From Pandoraea terrae (lineage in GTDB: Bacteria > Pseudomonadota > Gammaproteobacteria > Burkholderiales > Burkholderiaceae), in contig NZ_CABPRZ010000001.1 in the NCBI RefSeq assembly GCF_902459695.1, forward strand, positions 248,001 through 312,000: 64,000 nt of DNA. Direction: 5' to 3'. This document shows positions 11,016-20,701 of this stretch, piece after piece (position 1 is the stretch's first letter; every line of letters begins with the position of its first letter). Below the pieces are notes generated by a model that was not told the origin of the DNA, ran no database searches, and saw only the letters and a program-made list of their open reading frames with translations. A program made the position numbers and the translations under genes.

Positions 11016-11975
11016 ATGAACTTCGCTGCTCCTGAAACACTAGTCATTGCCTCGCGCGAGAGCCGGTTGGCGATGTGGCAGGCCGAACACGTGCGTGACG
11101 CGCTGCACAAATTATATCCGCAGTGTGACGTCCGTATTCTCGGAATGACGACGCGCGGCGATCAGATTCTCGACCGGTCGCTCGCGAAGGTCGGCGGGAA
11201 GGGCCTTTTCGTCAAGGAACTCGAGCTTGCGCTGGCCGACGGGCGGGCCGATCTGGCTGTGCATTCGCTCAAGGACGTGCCAATGCAGTTGCCCGACGGT
11301 TTCGCGCTCGGCGCGATCCTCGAGCGCGAGGATCCGTGCGATGCGTTCGTCTGTAACGACTACGACAGTCTCGACGCGCTGCCTGCGGGCGCCGTGGTCG
11401 GTACCTCGAGCCTGCGCCGGGAAATGAGTCTGCGTGCCCGTTATCCGCACCTGAAGGTGGCGCCGTTGCGCGGGAACCTCGACACGCGCCTGGCCAAGCT
11501 CGATCGCGGCGATTTCGCGGCGATCATTCTCGCGGCCGCCGGTCTCAAGCGTCTGGGACTTGCGCCGCGCATCCGCGCGGTGTTGCCGCCCGAGGCGAGC
11601 CTGCCGGCCGCCGGCCAGGGTGCGCTGGGTATCGAGATCCGTGCCGGCCGGCCGGAACTGGCGGCCTGGCTGGCGCCCCTGCATCACGTCGCTTCGGCGC
11701 TGGCCGTGACGGCCGAGCGCGCCGTCTCGCGTGCGCTCGGCGGTTCGTGCCAAGTGCCGCTGGCAGCGTTCGCGCAGTTCGAAGGGGCGCAACTGACGCT
11801 GCGCGCGTTCGTTGCCGCGATCGACGGCAGCCGCACGCTGGCGGCCAGCGAGACGGCGGCCGTGGTCAGCTCCGGCGACGCCGAAGCGCTCGGCGCCCGT
11901 GTCGCGCAACGGCTCGTCGACGACGGCGCGCTGGCGCTCGTACGCGCGGCGGAACAGGACGCCACGCGTTCGTGA
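11016..11975 (+). CDS. hemC: Porphobilinogen deaminase (hydroxymethylbilane synthase)
   Basis: This 319-residue enzyme polymerises four porphobilinogens into hydroxymethylbilane during haem synthesis. Recognised segments are [13 protein letters not shown] at the N-terminus, KDVPMQLP near 86-93, SSLRREM, and the cofactor-attachment LGGSCQVP with Cys245 for the dipyrromethane. I chose the ATG at 11016, which begins just ahead of the conserved strand. It is first of a four-gene hemC-hemD-hemX-hemY run and its stop overlaps the GTG start of hemD (GTGA), implying translational coupling. Confidence 0.96.
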   Translation: MNFAAPETLVIASRESRLAMWQAEHVRDALHKLYPQCDVRILGMTTRGDQILDRSLAKVGGKGLFVKELELALADGRADLAVHSLKDVPMQLPDGFALGAILEREDPCDAFVCNDYDSLDALPAGAVVGTSSLRREMSLRARYPHLKVAPLRGNLDTRLAKLDRGDFAAIILAAAGLKRLGLAPRIRAVLPPEASLPAAGQGALGIEIRAGRPELAAWLAPLHHVASALAVTAERAVSRALGGSCQVPLAAFAQFEGAQLTLRAFVAAIDGSRTLAASETAAVVSSGDAEALGARVAQRLVDDGALALVRAAEQDATRS

Positions 11976-12817
11976 CGACGCGCCGGCCCGGCATTCGCCC
12001 CTGCGCGATCCTGACGCGCCCCGCCGGTCAGGCCGACGGTCTCGCCGCGGCGTTGCGCGCATCCGGGATCGATGTGCTGACGTTTCCGCTGCTGGACATC
12101 GCGCCGCAGTCCGACGACGGTCAGCTTGGCGCGCTGGACGACGCGCTCGCCAATCTGTGCGCGTACGCACTCGTCGTGTTCGTTTCCCCGAACGCCGTCA
12201 CACACACGCTGCAACGGCTGGGCCGCGCATGGCCGGCGAGTGTGCCGGTGGCCGTGGTCGGTCCGGGCAGCGCGGCGGCACTGGCCGAGGCCGGCATTGC
12301 CGCGCCCACGCACGCGGTGATCGTGCCACCGGGGGGGGCGCAGGCGCGCTTCGACTCCGAATCGCTGCTCGCGCAACTCGATTTGCCGGCGTATGCGGGG
12401 CGCCACGTACTCTTGGTCCGTGGCGGGGGCGGACGTGAACTGTTGGCCGATACGCTGCGCGCACACGGCGCGCGGCTCGATGTGGTGAGCGCTTATACGC
12501 GCCGCGCGCCGGCCCCCGGGAATGCCGCCTGGCAGGCGCTCGACGACCTGCTGGCAAGCGCTACGCGCTGCGCATGGGTGTTGACGAGTTCCGAGGCAAC
12601 GCGCCATCTTGCGAGCCTGGTGGCCGCGCGATATGACGCCGCCACGCAGGCGCGAATCTACGGCGCTGACTGTTTTACGTCGCACGCGCGCATCGCGAAT
12701 GCCGCGCGTGCCGCCGGGTTTGATAGGATTACGCAATGCGCCGCCGGCGACGACAACTTGTTGGCGGCACTACAATCGTGGGCGGACCCCATTCAAGCCA
12801 AGCATGACGACAGATAA
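11972..12817 (+). CDS. hemD: Uroporphyrinogen-III synthase
   Basis: The 281-residue protein begins with GTG overlapping the hemC stop. It cyclises hydroxymethylbilane with inversion of ring D. The family is weakly conserved, but several features identify it: [16 protein letters not shown] at the N-terminus, [48 protein letters not shown] and a C-terminal VLTSSEA segment, plus the position directly after hemC. The last 14 bases overlap the hemX start, so all of hemCDX appears coupled. Confidence 0.9.
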   Translation: MTTRRPGIRPCAILTRPAGQADGLAAALRASGIDVLTFPLLDIAPQSDDGQLGALDDALANLCAYALVVFVSPNAVTHTLQRLGRAWPASVPVAVVGPGSAAALAEAGIAAPTHAVIVPPGGAQARFDSESLLAQLDLPAYAGRHVLLVRGGGGRELLADTLRAHGARLDVVSAYTRRAPAPGNAAWQALDDLLASATRCAWVLTSSEATRHLASLVAARYDAATQARIYGADCFTSHARIANAARAAGFDRITQCAAGDDNLLAALQSWADPIQAKHDDR

Positions 12818-13946
12818 CCGCGTTCCCGAGTCTTCCCAGAATCCCGCTGCGACGGGGCCTGCCGCCGTCGGCGGCGAAGCGTCGTACGGCAAGCCCAACT
12901 TCGGGCCAGGCTTCGATCCAAGCCTCGGGCCGACCCCGCCCGCGCCGAAGCGGCGCGGCGGCGCGGCGTTGCCGTGGCTGCTGTTCGTGCTGGTCGCAGT
13001 CGCGGCCGGCATCGGCGGGCTGACGCTCAACAACAAGATCGAGCGCGCCCAGCAGGAAATCGCCAAGCGTCAACAGACGGGCGATGCGACCCTGATGCAG
13101 GCGCAGGTCAAGACCGAACAGGCGCTCGATACGCTGCGTGACGTGCAGAGCCGTCTCACGGCGCTCGAAGGCCGCGTCGCCGATTCGCGCAGTCAGCAGG
13201 TCGCGCTCGAGCAGCTGTATCAGGAACTCGCGCACAACCGCGACGACTGGGTGCTGGCGGAAACCGAGCAGATCGTGACGAGCGCCAACCAGCAATTGCA
13301 GCTCGCCGGCAATGTGCGCGGCGCGCTGATTGCGCTCGAAGGGGCGGACGCACGGCTGGCGCGCACCGGAGCGGCGCAGTTCGCCGGCGTGCGCGACGCG
13401 TTGCGCAAGGACATCGATCGCCTGAAAGCCGTGCCGGCGGCCGACTTGCCGCAACTCACCGGCAAGCTCGACGAAGCTATCGCCATGATCGACACGCTGC
13501 CATTGCAGGCCGAAGAGCAACGCGCGGCGCCGAAGGCAGATGTGGCCGGCCCCGACGGCGCCGGTGACAAGAACGCCTGGGCTGCCGCGTGGCATCGCCT
13601 GTCGGCCGAGATGTGGGGCAGCCTCAAGCAGTTGGTGCAGGTGCGCCGTCTGGACGATCCGGACGTCATGCTGGTCGCGCCGGAGCAGGGCGCATTCCTG
13701 CGGGCGAACCTGAAGCTGCGCTTGCTCAACGCACGGCTTGCGTTGCTGGCGCGCAATGCGTCGGCCGTGCATGGCGACGTGAGCGTTGCGCAGACGGCGC
13801 TGGACAAGTATTTCGATACGAAATCGCGCCGCATCGCTGCCGTGAAGACACTGCTCGAACAGGTCGACACCGGCGCACGCAAGATCGAATTGCCCACGCT
13901 CGAAGGTAGCCTCGCGGCCATCGGGCAAGTCACGAACAAGCCGTAA
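12804..13946 (+). CDS. hemX: HemX-like uroporphyrinogen-III C-methyltransferase-family membrane protein
   Basis: The 380-residue protein has a Pro/Gly-rich cytoplasmic N-terminus (1-50), one transmembrane helix (about 55-74) and a long helical periplasmic part beginning with a coiled coil (about 78-130). This is the architecture of HemX, the third gene of proteobacterial hemCDXY operons. Despite the historical name it has no methyltransferase fold; its role is unsettled. ATG at 12804 lies inside the end of hemD, so translation is probably coupled. hemY follows after 13 bases. Confidence 0.88.
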   Translation: MTTDNRVPESSQNPAATGPAAVGGEASYGKPNFGPGFDPSLGPTPPAPKRRGGAALPWLLFVLVAVAAGIGGLTLNNKIERAQQEIAKRQQTGDATLMQAQVKTEQALDTLRDVQSRLTALEGRVADSRSQQVALEQLYQELAHNRDDWVLAETEQIVTSANQQLQLAGNVRGALIALEGADARLARTGAAQFAGVRDALRKDIDRLKAVPAADLPQLTGKLDEAIAMIDTLPLQAEEQRAAPKADVAGPDGAGDKNAWAAAWHRLSAEMWGSLKQLVQVRRLDDPDVMLVAPEQGAFLRANLKLRLLNARLALLARNASAVHGDVSVAQTALDKYFDTKSRRIAAVKTLLEQVDTGARKIELPTLEGSLAAIGQVTNKP

Positions 13947-13959
13947 GGGGGCGCCGCAT

Positions 13960-15132
13960 ATGCGGGGACTGATCTGGTTGACGCTTCTGTTCGCCGTGGC
14001 CGCCGGGTTTGCCGTGCTGGCCACCTTCAATCACGGCCAGGTCGTGATGCTCGTGCCGCCGTATCGCATCGATGTATCGCTGAACCTGTTTGTACTGGCC
14101 ATTCTTTTGCTGTTCCTGGCGCTGTACGTCATCGTCCGCATCTTGCGCAACATCTACAAGATGCCGGAGCGCGTGGCAGCCTATCGCAACCGGCAGCGTA
14201 GCCGCCGCGCGAATATCGCGTTGCGCGACGCCGTCGCGTTCCTGTTCGCCGGTCGTTATACGCGCGCTGAGAAGGCCGCGCGCGAAGCGGCCGAACAGGC
14301 CGACAATCGCGGCGTCGCGTCGATCATCGGCGCGCGCGCGGCGCACCGGATGCGCGAGTTCGCGCGCCGCGACGCGTGGCTGGCCGATGCGCAAGGCACC
14401 AATCTCGAAGAGGCGCGTTTGCTGCAGACAGCGGAGTTGCGTGTCGACGCGCGCGACGCGGAGGGTGCGCTCGAAGCGTTGACCGAAATGCGCGCCCAGG
14501 GCGCGCGCCGCATGCAGGCCCAGCTCGTGGCGTTGCGCGCGCATCAGCATTTGAAGCAGTGGCCGGAAGTCCTGAACCTGCTGAAGGTGCTCGAGAAGCG
14601 CGAGGCGCTGCATCCGGCGTTGGCCGCGAAGCTCAAGCAAACGGCCAGCGAAGGCATCCTGCGTGATCACCGCCACGATGCAGACGCCTTGCTCGCCTGC
14701 TGGCGCGGCCTGCCGGCGGACGTGCGCCTGTCGCCGCGCCTGGCCGACGTCGCTGCCGAATTGCTGGTGTCGCTCGATCGTCCGCGCGAGGCGCGCGACA
14801 TCGTCGAAGCGTCGTTGGCGGAGCACTGGGATGGACGCCTGCTGCGCCGTTATGCGGACTGCGCCGGCGGCGACGCGCTCCCGCTGATCCAGAAGGCAGA
14901 ACAGTGGCAATCGGGCCATCCGAACGATCCGGACCTGCTGTTTGCCCTCGGCAAGCTGTGCCAGCACCAGCGGTTGTGGGGCAAGGCGCAGACGTTCCTC
15001 GAAGGCGGTTTGCGTCATACCGACGACCACCGGCTCAAGGTGCGCCTGCATCTGGCGTTGGCGCAATTGTTCGAGGGGCTCGGTCAGACGGACGCCGCGA
15101 ACCGCCACTATCGCGAGTGCGCCCTGGTCTGA
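13960..15132 (+). CDS. hemY: HemY-like TPR membrane protein of the haem operon
   Basis: The 390-residue protein has two N-terminal transmembrane helices (about 4-22 and 40-62, the HemY_N region) and a C-terminal region of tetratricopeptide-type helical repeats (for example LFALGKLCQHQRLWGKAQ and LHLALAQLFEGLGQTDAA). It is the proteobacterial HemY of the hemCDXY operon, not protoporphyrinogen oxidase. Its function is not established. The stop codon is only five bases from that of the convergent DHA2 transporter, leaving no room for a conventional terminator between them. Confidence 0.9.
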   Translation: MRGLIWLTLLFAVAAGFAVLATFNHGQVVMLVPPYRIDVSLNLFVLAILLLFLALYVIVRILRNIYKMPERVAAYRNRQRSRRANIALRDAVAFLFAGRYTRAEKAAREAAEQADNRGVASIIGARAAHRMREFARRDAWLADAQGTNLEEARLLQTAELRVDARDAEGALEALTEMRAQGARRMQAQLVALRAHQHLKQWPEVLNLLKVLEKREALHPALAAKLKQTASEGILRDHRHDADALLACWRGLPADVRLSPRLADVAAELLVSLDRPREARDIVEASLAEHWDGRLLRRYADCAGGDALPLIQKAEQWQSGHPNDPDLLFALGKLCQHQRLWGKAQTFLEGGLRHTDDHRLKVRLHLALAQLFEGLGQTDAANRHYRECALV

Positions 15133-15137
15133 TTTCG

Positions 15138-16667
15138 TCAGTCGAGGCCGCCGGCCTCGTTCGCCGAGCTTTGCCGCAACGGCAATTCGGGCAGGCGCGC
15201 CAGCGCGACGATCGCTAGCGCGGTGACCAGCGCACACCCCCCGAAGAATGCACCGAAGGCGCCGCGCAAATGCGGGATCACGGCGGGGGGCGGGCCGCCC
15301 GCGCGCAGCAGGTCCGCCAGTTCACGCGGGGCGCCCGCGTCCGATCCCACCAGCAGCAAGCCGATGATCACCGCGCCGAACATGGCCACGCCGATCATGC
15401 CGCCGAGCGCACGGAAGAACGCGTGGCTGGCCGTGGCGATGCCGATATCGCGTGGCGGCACGGCATTTTGCGTCGCGACCGTCATCACCGGCATGCACGA
15501 CCCGAAACCGATGCCGACCAGCGCGAGACAGAACCCGATCGCCGCCAGCGGCAGCCAGCCGATGCCGATGGCCATGGCCACCAGGCCGACGAACGCCGAT
15601 GGCAGGCCGATGCGCGGCGGAAGTTTGTAACGGCCGGTGTTGCGCATATAGCGCCCGGCAGACAGCGCGCCTGCCACGATGCCGAGCAGGGGCAGGATCA
15701 GCATGAGCCCCGAGGTACTTGCCGACATGCCGCGGTAGATCTGCAGGCACAGCGGCACATAGATGCCGATGCTGATGTTGACCATCATGACGAGTACCGC
15801 CATTGTCGACGTCATGCGGAAGACCGGATGCCGCAGCAGGGCAAGCGGCAGCAGCGGTTCGGCGGCCGTTCGCTGGCGCAGCAGGAAAAGCCCCGTGACG
15901 ACCACGGCCGCGGCAAGCAGCCCTGCGATCTCGGCCGAGACCCACGCATAGCGATGACCGCCCCACGTCAGCGCGAGCAGCAGGCAAACCGTCGCCACGA
16001 TAAGCAGCAGCGAGCCGGCGTAATCGATGCGCGGACGCCCCTGGCGCCGGGGCAGGTGCTTCAATGCCCGGTCGCTCAGATAGATGGCGAGCAGGCCGAG
16101 CGGCAGGTTGATCCAGAAGATGAGCGTCCAGTTCAGATACTCGGTAAACACGCCGCCGGTGACAGGGCCGAGGACACCGGAGACGGCGAACATCCCTGAA
16201 ATGTAGCCCTGGTAGCGTCCGCGCTCGCGCGGCGAGACGATATCGGCGATCACGGTGTTCGAGAGGGCGATGAGTCCACCGCCGCCCAGGCCTTGCACGC
16301 CGCGTGCCACGATAAGGGCCAGCATGGTGGGCGCAATGGCGCACAGGATCGAGCCGACGAGGAAGACCGCGACACTGATCGCGATAATGCCGCGCCGCCC
16401 GAACAGGTCGGAAAGTTTGCCGACAATTGGCGTGATCGCGGTCGACGACAGCAGGTACGCGGTGACGACCCACGACACCGCGTCGAAGTTGCCGAGATCG
16501 CGGGCGATCGTGGGCAGGGCGGGCGCGACGATCGTCTGGTCGAGCGAGCCGAGAAACATGATGAGCAACAGCCCGGACAGGATCGACTTGACGTCGGCGG
16601 GCGTCAGGGCCGCGGCGCCGGCGGCGCCGGGCGAACCGGGATGGGCGCTGATGTCGTTGGGACGCAT
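15138..16667 (-). CDS. DHA2-family MFS drug efflux transporter (14 TM)
   Basis: The 509-residue protein has fourteen hydrophobic segments and DHA2 hallmarks: LDQTIVAPALPTIARDLG in helix 1, the WVVTAYLL motif, GKLSDLFGRR between helices 2 and 3, and GVLGPVTGGVF in helix 5. Members export antibiotics, dyes or other toxic organics by proton antiport across the inner membrane. The substrate cannot be told from sequence. A complete intrinsic terminator ends 12 bases before its start codon, so its own transcription would need a start within that short gap, a leaderless start or read-through. Confidence 0.9.
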   Translation of the reverse strand: MRPNDISAHPGSPGAAGAAALTPADVKSILSGLLLIMFLGSLDQTIVAPALPTIARDLGNFDAVSWVVTAYLLSSTAITPIVGKLSDLFGRRGIIAISVAVFLVGSILCAIAPTMLALIVARGVQGLGGGGLIALSNTVIADIVSPRERGRYQGYISGMFAVSGVLGPVTGGVFTEYLNWTLIFWINLPLGLLAIYLSDRALKHLPRRQGRPRIDYAGSLLLIVATVCLLLALTWGGHRYAWVSAEIAGLLAAAVVVTGLFLLRQRTAAEPLLPLALLRHPVFRMTSTMAVLVMMVNISIGIYVPLCLQIYRGMSASTSGLMLILPLLGIVAGALSAGRYMRNTGRYKLPPRIGLPSAFVGLVAMAIGIGWLPLAAIGFCLALVGIGFGSCMPVMTVATQNAVPPRDIGIATASHAFFRALGGMIGVAMFGAVIIGLLLVGSDAGAPRELADLLRAGGPPPAVIPHLRGAFGAFFGGCALVTALAIVALARLPELPLRQSSANEAGGLD

Positions 16668-16679
16668 GGCACTCTGGAG

Positions 16680-16709
16680 AAAAAAACAGACCGCCCGAAG
16701 GGGCGGCCC
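16680..16709 (-). terminator. Intrinsic terminator immediately upstream of a start codon
   Basis: On the minus strand GGGCCGCCC and GGGCGGTCT pair (two G-U) across a CTTC tetraloop, followed by G and seven T. It ends the upstream ACS transporter transcript about 80 bases after that stop codon, but also lies directly in front of the DHA2 transporter start, where it could act as an attenuator. Confidence 0.85.
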
Positions 16710-16789
16710 GTGTCATCTTACGCCCAGAGCGCAGGCTGCGCTACTGCGCGCGAGCCTTTCGCCGCATGCGCCTCATGCGCTGATCGCCG

Positions 16790-18097
16790 TCACCGGTTCA
16801 CGATTCGGGCCGGCACCATCAAGGTCAGCAGACCGCCCAGCACCATGAAGGCTGTCAGCAGGAACATGCCGCTGTTGGTGCTTTGCGTGGTGTCCTTGAG
16901 GAAGCCGATCAGATACGGGCCGACGAACCCGGCCAGGTTGCCCAGCGAGTTGATCATGGCGATGCCGGCCGCCGCCGCGGTGCCGCCGAGGAAGGCCGTC
17001 GGCATGCTCCAGAAGAGCGGCAGCACGATCATGATCCCCATCGTCGCGAACGTCAGCGCGAGCATCGCGAGTTGCGTGTTGTGGCTCCACGTCGTGCTCA
17101 GGAAAAGGCCCGCTGCGCCGATGAAGGCCGGGATGGCGATATGCCAGCGGCGCTCGCCCTTCAGGTCGGAGCGGCGTCCCACCAGCACCATCGCAATGAC
17201 CGCGAAACCATAGGGAATGGCGGTGAGCAGGCCGATCGTGAGCGGGTCCGTGACGCCGGTGCCCTTGATGATCGTCGGCAGCCAGAAGCCGACGCCATAC
17301 AGGCCGATCACGAACGAGAAATAGATCAGGCTCATCACCCAGACCTTGCCGTTCGAGAATACGCGCCGCAGCGGCAGGTCTTCCTTGTGGGCGACGTCGC
17401 TCGCAATATTACGTTCGAGCAGCGTCTTTTCTTCATCGTCGAGCCACTTCGCGTCGCGGATGCGGTCATCGAGCACCAACAGCACGGCAATGCCGATCAC
17501 GACCGAAGGAATCGCTTCGAGCAGGAACATCCACTGCCAGCCGGCGAGGCCGCGCACACCGCTCAGGTCCTTGAGGATCCAGCCTGAGATCGGTCCGCCG
17601 ATCAGGCCGGAAAGCGCAACGGCAGTCATGAACAGGGCGGTCATGCGGCCGCGCCGCGATGCCGGATACCAGTAGGTGAGGTACAGGATGATGCCCGGGA
17701 AGAAGCCCGCTTCGGCCACGCCCAGCAAGAAGCGCATCACGTAGAACATCGACGGCGTGGTCACGAACAACGTGGCGCCCGAGATGATGCCCCACGAGAT
17801 CATGATCCGCGCGATCCACACGCGCGCGCCCACACGGTGCAGGATCACGTTGCTCGGGACTTCGAACAGGAAATAGCCGATGAAGAAGATGCCCGCACCG
17901 AGGCCGAAAATCGTTTCGGAAAACTTCAGGTCGCCCACCATTTGCAATTTGGCGAAACCGACGTTCACGCGGTCGAGGTACGCGACGACATAGCACAGCA
18001 GCAAAAACGGGATAAGGCGCCAGCCGACCTTGCGGTAAGTGGTCGCCTCAAAAGCCGCCGACGGCATGCCGGCGATGGGGGTGCTCATGGGTTCCAT
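16790..18097 (-). CDS. MFS transporter, anion:cation symporter (ACS) family
   Basis: The 435-residue, 12-helix protein has the ACS signature at helix 1-2 (YLDRVNVGFAK), the SWGIISGAT helix-4 segment and LLGVAEAGFFPG. Relatives such as phthalate, glucarate and tartrate transporters import organic anions with protons or cations. The start at 18097 has GAGGAG five bases upstream. It is downstream of an SDR and an aldehyde dehydrogenase on the same strand, so the three probably serve uptake and oxidation of one small organic compound, which I cannot name. A strong terminator follows. Confidence 0.88.
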   Translation of the reverse strand: MEPMSTPIAGMPSAAFEATTYRKVGWRLIPFLLLCYVVAYLDRVNVGFAKLQMVGDLKFSETIFGLGAGIFFIGYFLFEVPSNVILHRVGARVWIARIMISWGIISGATLFVTTPSMFYVMRFLLGVAEAGFFPGIILYLTYWYPASRRGRMTALFMTAVALSGLIGGPISGWILKDLSGVRGLAGWQWMFLLEAIPSVVIGIAVLLVLDDRIRDAKWLDDEEKTLLERNIASDVAHKEDLPLRRVFSNGKVWVMSLIYFSFVIGLYGVGFWLPTIIKGTGVTDPLTIGLLTAIPYGFAVIAMVLVGRRSDLKGERRWHIAIPAFIGAAGLFLSTTWSHNTQLAMLALTFATMGIMIVLPLFWSMPTAFLGGTAAAAGIAMINSLGNLAGFVGPYLIGFLKDTTQSTNSGMFLLTAFMVLGGLLTLMVPARIVNR

Positions 18098-18115
18098 CTT
18101 TTCTCCTCAGTGACG

Positions 18116-18147
18116 GGCACCGGTGTGCCCGGTGCCTTGTTTTTTTC
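18116..18147 (+). terminator. Plus-facing hairpin with T-run between two minus-strand genes
   Basis: GGCACCGG (18116-18123) and CCGGTGCC (18129-18136) pair across a five-base loop and, read on the plus strand, run into TTG and eight T. No plus-strand gene ends here; both neighbours are on the minus strand, where the hairpin lies upstream of the ACS transporter's ribosome site. Confidence 0.55.
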
Positions 18148-18168
18148 TTATGTTGTGCTGACGGCGCT

Positions 18169-18927
18169 TCAGATGCAGCGCCCGCCGTCCACTTCGAGGC
18201 AGACGCCGGTAATGAAATTGGCGTCGTCGGAGGCGAGGTAGAGGCAAGCGTTGGCGACGTCCTGCGGCGTGGAGAAGCGCCCGAGCGGAATCCCGGCGAG
18301 GAATTTCTGACGGTTCTCGGGGGTGTCCGGCACGCCCATGAATTCGGCGGTCAGGCCCGTATCGCCGATCACCGGGTTGACGCAGTTCACGCGGATATTG
18401 TGCGGCCCGAACTCGGCGGCCATGGCCTTGCTGGCGGTGATGACGGCGCCCTTGCTGCCGTTGTACCAGACAAGCCCGGGGCGAGGGCGCACGCCGGCCG
18501 TGGAGGCGATATTGATCATGACGCCGCCGCCGCGCTGCAGGAAGTACGGCATCATCGCGCGCGCACTCCAGAAGATGCTTTTGACGTTCACGGCATAGAC
18601 GCGGTCGAACTCCGCCTCGGTGACTTCGAGCAGCGGCTTGTTGCGGTGAGTGGTGCCCGCGTTGTTGACCACGATGTCGAGCTTGCCGAAATGTGTCACG
18701 GCATTCTCCAGCAGCGTGACGTGGTCGCCTTCGCGTGAGACGTCGCCATGAACGAAGACCGCCTGTCCGCCTGCCGCGACGATCTCGGCGCTCACGCGCT
18801 CGCCAGCGGCGACGTTCAGATCGTTGACGATCACGGCCGCGCCTTCGCGGGCGAACGTCCTGGCAATGCCTTCGCCGAAACCGGAACCGGCGCCTGTCAC
18901 CACAGCCACTTTGTCTTGCAAACGCAT
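18169..18927 (-). CDS. SDR-family NAD(P)-dependent oxidoreductase
   Basis: This 252-residue classical short-chain dehydrogenase starts MRLQDKVAVVT. It shows the Rossmann TGAGSGFG motif near residues 11-18, NNAGTT, and the catalytic YNGSK (YxxxK) segment, ending with the usual GGRCI-type tail. It should interconvert an alcohol and a carbonyl with NAD(P). Its neighbours are an aldehyde dehydrogenase upstream and an ACS transporter downstream on the same strand. An alcohol-to-acid oxidation is therefore plausible; the substrate is unknown. Confidence 0.92.
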   Translation of the reverse strand: MRLQDKVAVVTGAGSGFGEGIARTFAREGAAVIVNDLNVAAGERVSAEIVAAGGQAVFVHGDVSREGDHVTLLENAVTHFGKLDIVVNNAGTTHRNKPLLEVTEAEFDRVYAVNVKSIFWSARAMMPYFLQRGGGVMINIASTAGVRPRPGLVWYNGSKGAVITASKAMAAEFGPHNIRVNCVNPVIGDTGLTAEFMGVPDTPENRQKFLAGIPLGRFSTPQDVANACLYLASDDANFITGVCLEVDGGRCI

Positions 18928-18995
18928 GCGTGTCTCCTGAGGGATGCCGCGATCGCGCCGGCGTCCGGGGGACGGCCGGCGTCGTCGCGAATGTG

Positions 18996-20435
18996 TTATC
19001 CGTGCCGGATGGCGATCGTCTTCAACGTCGTGAAGCCGTAAAGGGCTTCGAAGCCTTTCTCGCGGCCGTGGCCGGAGTGTTTCATGCCGCCGAAGGGCAA
19101 CTCCACGCCGCCGCCGGCGCCGTAGTTGTTGATGAACACCTGCCCGGCCCGCACCGCGCGCGCCATGCGCAACTGGCGGCCGCCATCCCGGGTCCAGACG
19201 CCGGCCACGAGGCCGTACAGGGTGCCGTTGGCCAGGCGTACGGCCTCCGATTCGTCGGCAAATGGCATCGCTGCCAACACCGGGCCGAAAACTTCCTCGC
19301 GGGCCAGACGGTGTTCGGGCGGTACGTCGCGCAAAAGAGTGGGCGCTTGATAGAAGCCCGCTTCGGGCGCTGCGGGGTCGACTTCTCCGTGCGCCATCAG
19401 GGGGATGCCGTCGTGTTGCGCCTCGGACAGGAAATCCCACACGCGTTGCTGCTGGCGCGCGCTGATGAGCGGCCCGCAATCGAGGTCGGCACTCGCCGGC
19501 CCCACGCGCAAGACGGAGAACGCCGCGGCCAGGCGTTCGAGCAAGGGCTCATAGGCGTCGCGCTGCACCAGCAGGCGGCTGCCGGCCGAACACGTCTGTC
19601 CGGCATTCTGGACAATGGCGTTGATGACCACAGGCACCAGGGCGTCGAAATCCGCATCGGCGAACACAATCTGCGGCGACTTGCCGCCGAGTTCGAGCGT
19701 GACCGGCGTGTGATGCTCGGCGGCCATCTGCGTGATCAGCGTGCCGGTGGCGGGCGAGCCTGTGAAGGACAGGTGATCGATGCCGGGATGCCGCGCGAGC
19801 GCCGCGCCGGCTTCCGCGCCGTAACCCGTCACCAGATTGAGCGCGCCCGGCGGCAAGCCGGCCTCGGCTGCGAGTTCCGCCACGCGCAGGAGCGACAGGC
19901 AGGCGTCTTCGGCCGGTTTGACCACGCAGGCGTTGCCGGCGGCCAGCGAGGCGGCCACGCTGCGCCCGAAGATCTGCAGCGGGTAGTTCCACGGAATGAT
20001 GTGCCCCGTCACGCCATGCGGCTCGCGCAGGGTGAAGACCGTATAGCCGTTCTGATAGGGCAGCGACTCGCCGTGCAGCTTGTCTGCGGCGCCGGCGTAG
20101 AACTCGAAATACCGGACGATGGCCGCCGCGTCGGCGCGGGCTTGCTTGAGCGGCTTGCCGGTGTCACGGGCTTCGAGCTGGGCGAGCGCCTCGTGATGCT
20201 GGGCAAGGGTATTGGCGATCTGGTAAAGGATCCGGCCGCGCTCGGCGGCGGACAGCCGCCCCCAGTCGCCTTCGAACGCGCTTCGCGCAGCCGAGACGGC
20301 GTGATGGATGTCGGCGGCGTCACCGCGGGCAAGCTTCGTGAACGGCTGGCCGTCGGACGGGTCGAGCACGGGGATCGTCGGACTCTTGTCCGAGGCGACC
20401 CAGCGGTTGGCGATGAAGTGGAGCGCTTCCGGCAT
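18996..20435 (-). CDS. NAD(P)-dependent aldehyde dehydrogenase
   Basis: This 479-residue ALDH-superfamily enzyme oxidises an aldehyde to the acid. It has the PWNYPLQ cofactor segment (148-154), FTGSPATG (224-231), the general-base Glu248 in LELGGKSP and the catalytic Cys282 in GQTCSAG. The start at 20435 has GGGGGA five bases upstream; an in-frame ATG two codons earlier (20441) abuts the same purine run and is less likely. It is first of the minus-strand run ALDH-SDR-ACS transporter and is divergent from ppa. Confidence 0.93.
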   Translation of the reverse strand: MPEALHFIANRWVASDKSPTIPVLDPSDGQPFTKLARGDAADIHHAVSAARSAFEGDWGRLSAAERGRILYQIANTLAQHHEALAQLEARDTGKPLKQARADAAAIVRYFEFYAGAADKLHGESLPYQNGYTVFTLREPHGVTGHIIPWNYPLQIFGRSVAASLAAGNACVVKPAEDACLSLLRVAELAAEAGLPPGALNLVTGYGAEAGAALARHPGIDHLSFTGSPATGTLITQMAAEHHTPVTLELGGKSPQIVFADADFDALVPVVINAIVQNAGQTCSAGSRLLVQRDAYEPLLERLAAAFSVLRVGPASADLDCGPLISARQQQRVWDFLSEAQHDGIPLMAHGEVDPAAPEAGFYQAPTLLRDVPPEHRLAREEVFGPVLAAMPFADESEAVRLANGTLYGLVAGVWTRDGGRQLRMARAVRAGQVFINNYGAGGGVELPFGGMKHSGHGREKGFEALYGFTTLKTIAIRHG

Positions 20436-20572
20436 TGTCATCCCCCGATGAGGGCGTGGGCACGCCCCGGATTGGATGAAGGGCATTATTACTCATCTGC
20501 AGAACAATGTGGCATGGATTGTGCACCGCCGGACGAAGCCCCGGCCGTCACGGATTGGCAGGACAAACCGGC

Positions 20573-20578
20573 TATAAT
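20573..20578 (+). promoter_or_regulatory. Probable -10 box of ppa
   Basis: A perfect TATAAT lies 124 bases before the ppa start codon in the gap from the divergent ALDH gene. The best -35-like hexamer, TTGGCA at 20555-20560, is only 12 bases away, so the -35 is uncertain. Confidence 0.5.
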
Positions 20579-20701
20579 ATGCCCCTGTCAAGGGCGCGTG
20601 AACAGGCCCTCGCGCGGCTGGTTTGCCGCCTGCGCCCGTGCGGGCGGGGGTGAGGCCGGTCCGGCGCGTTCAAATTTCTCTACAAGTACAGGAAGTCGAC
20701 C

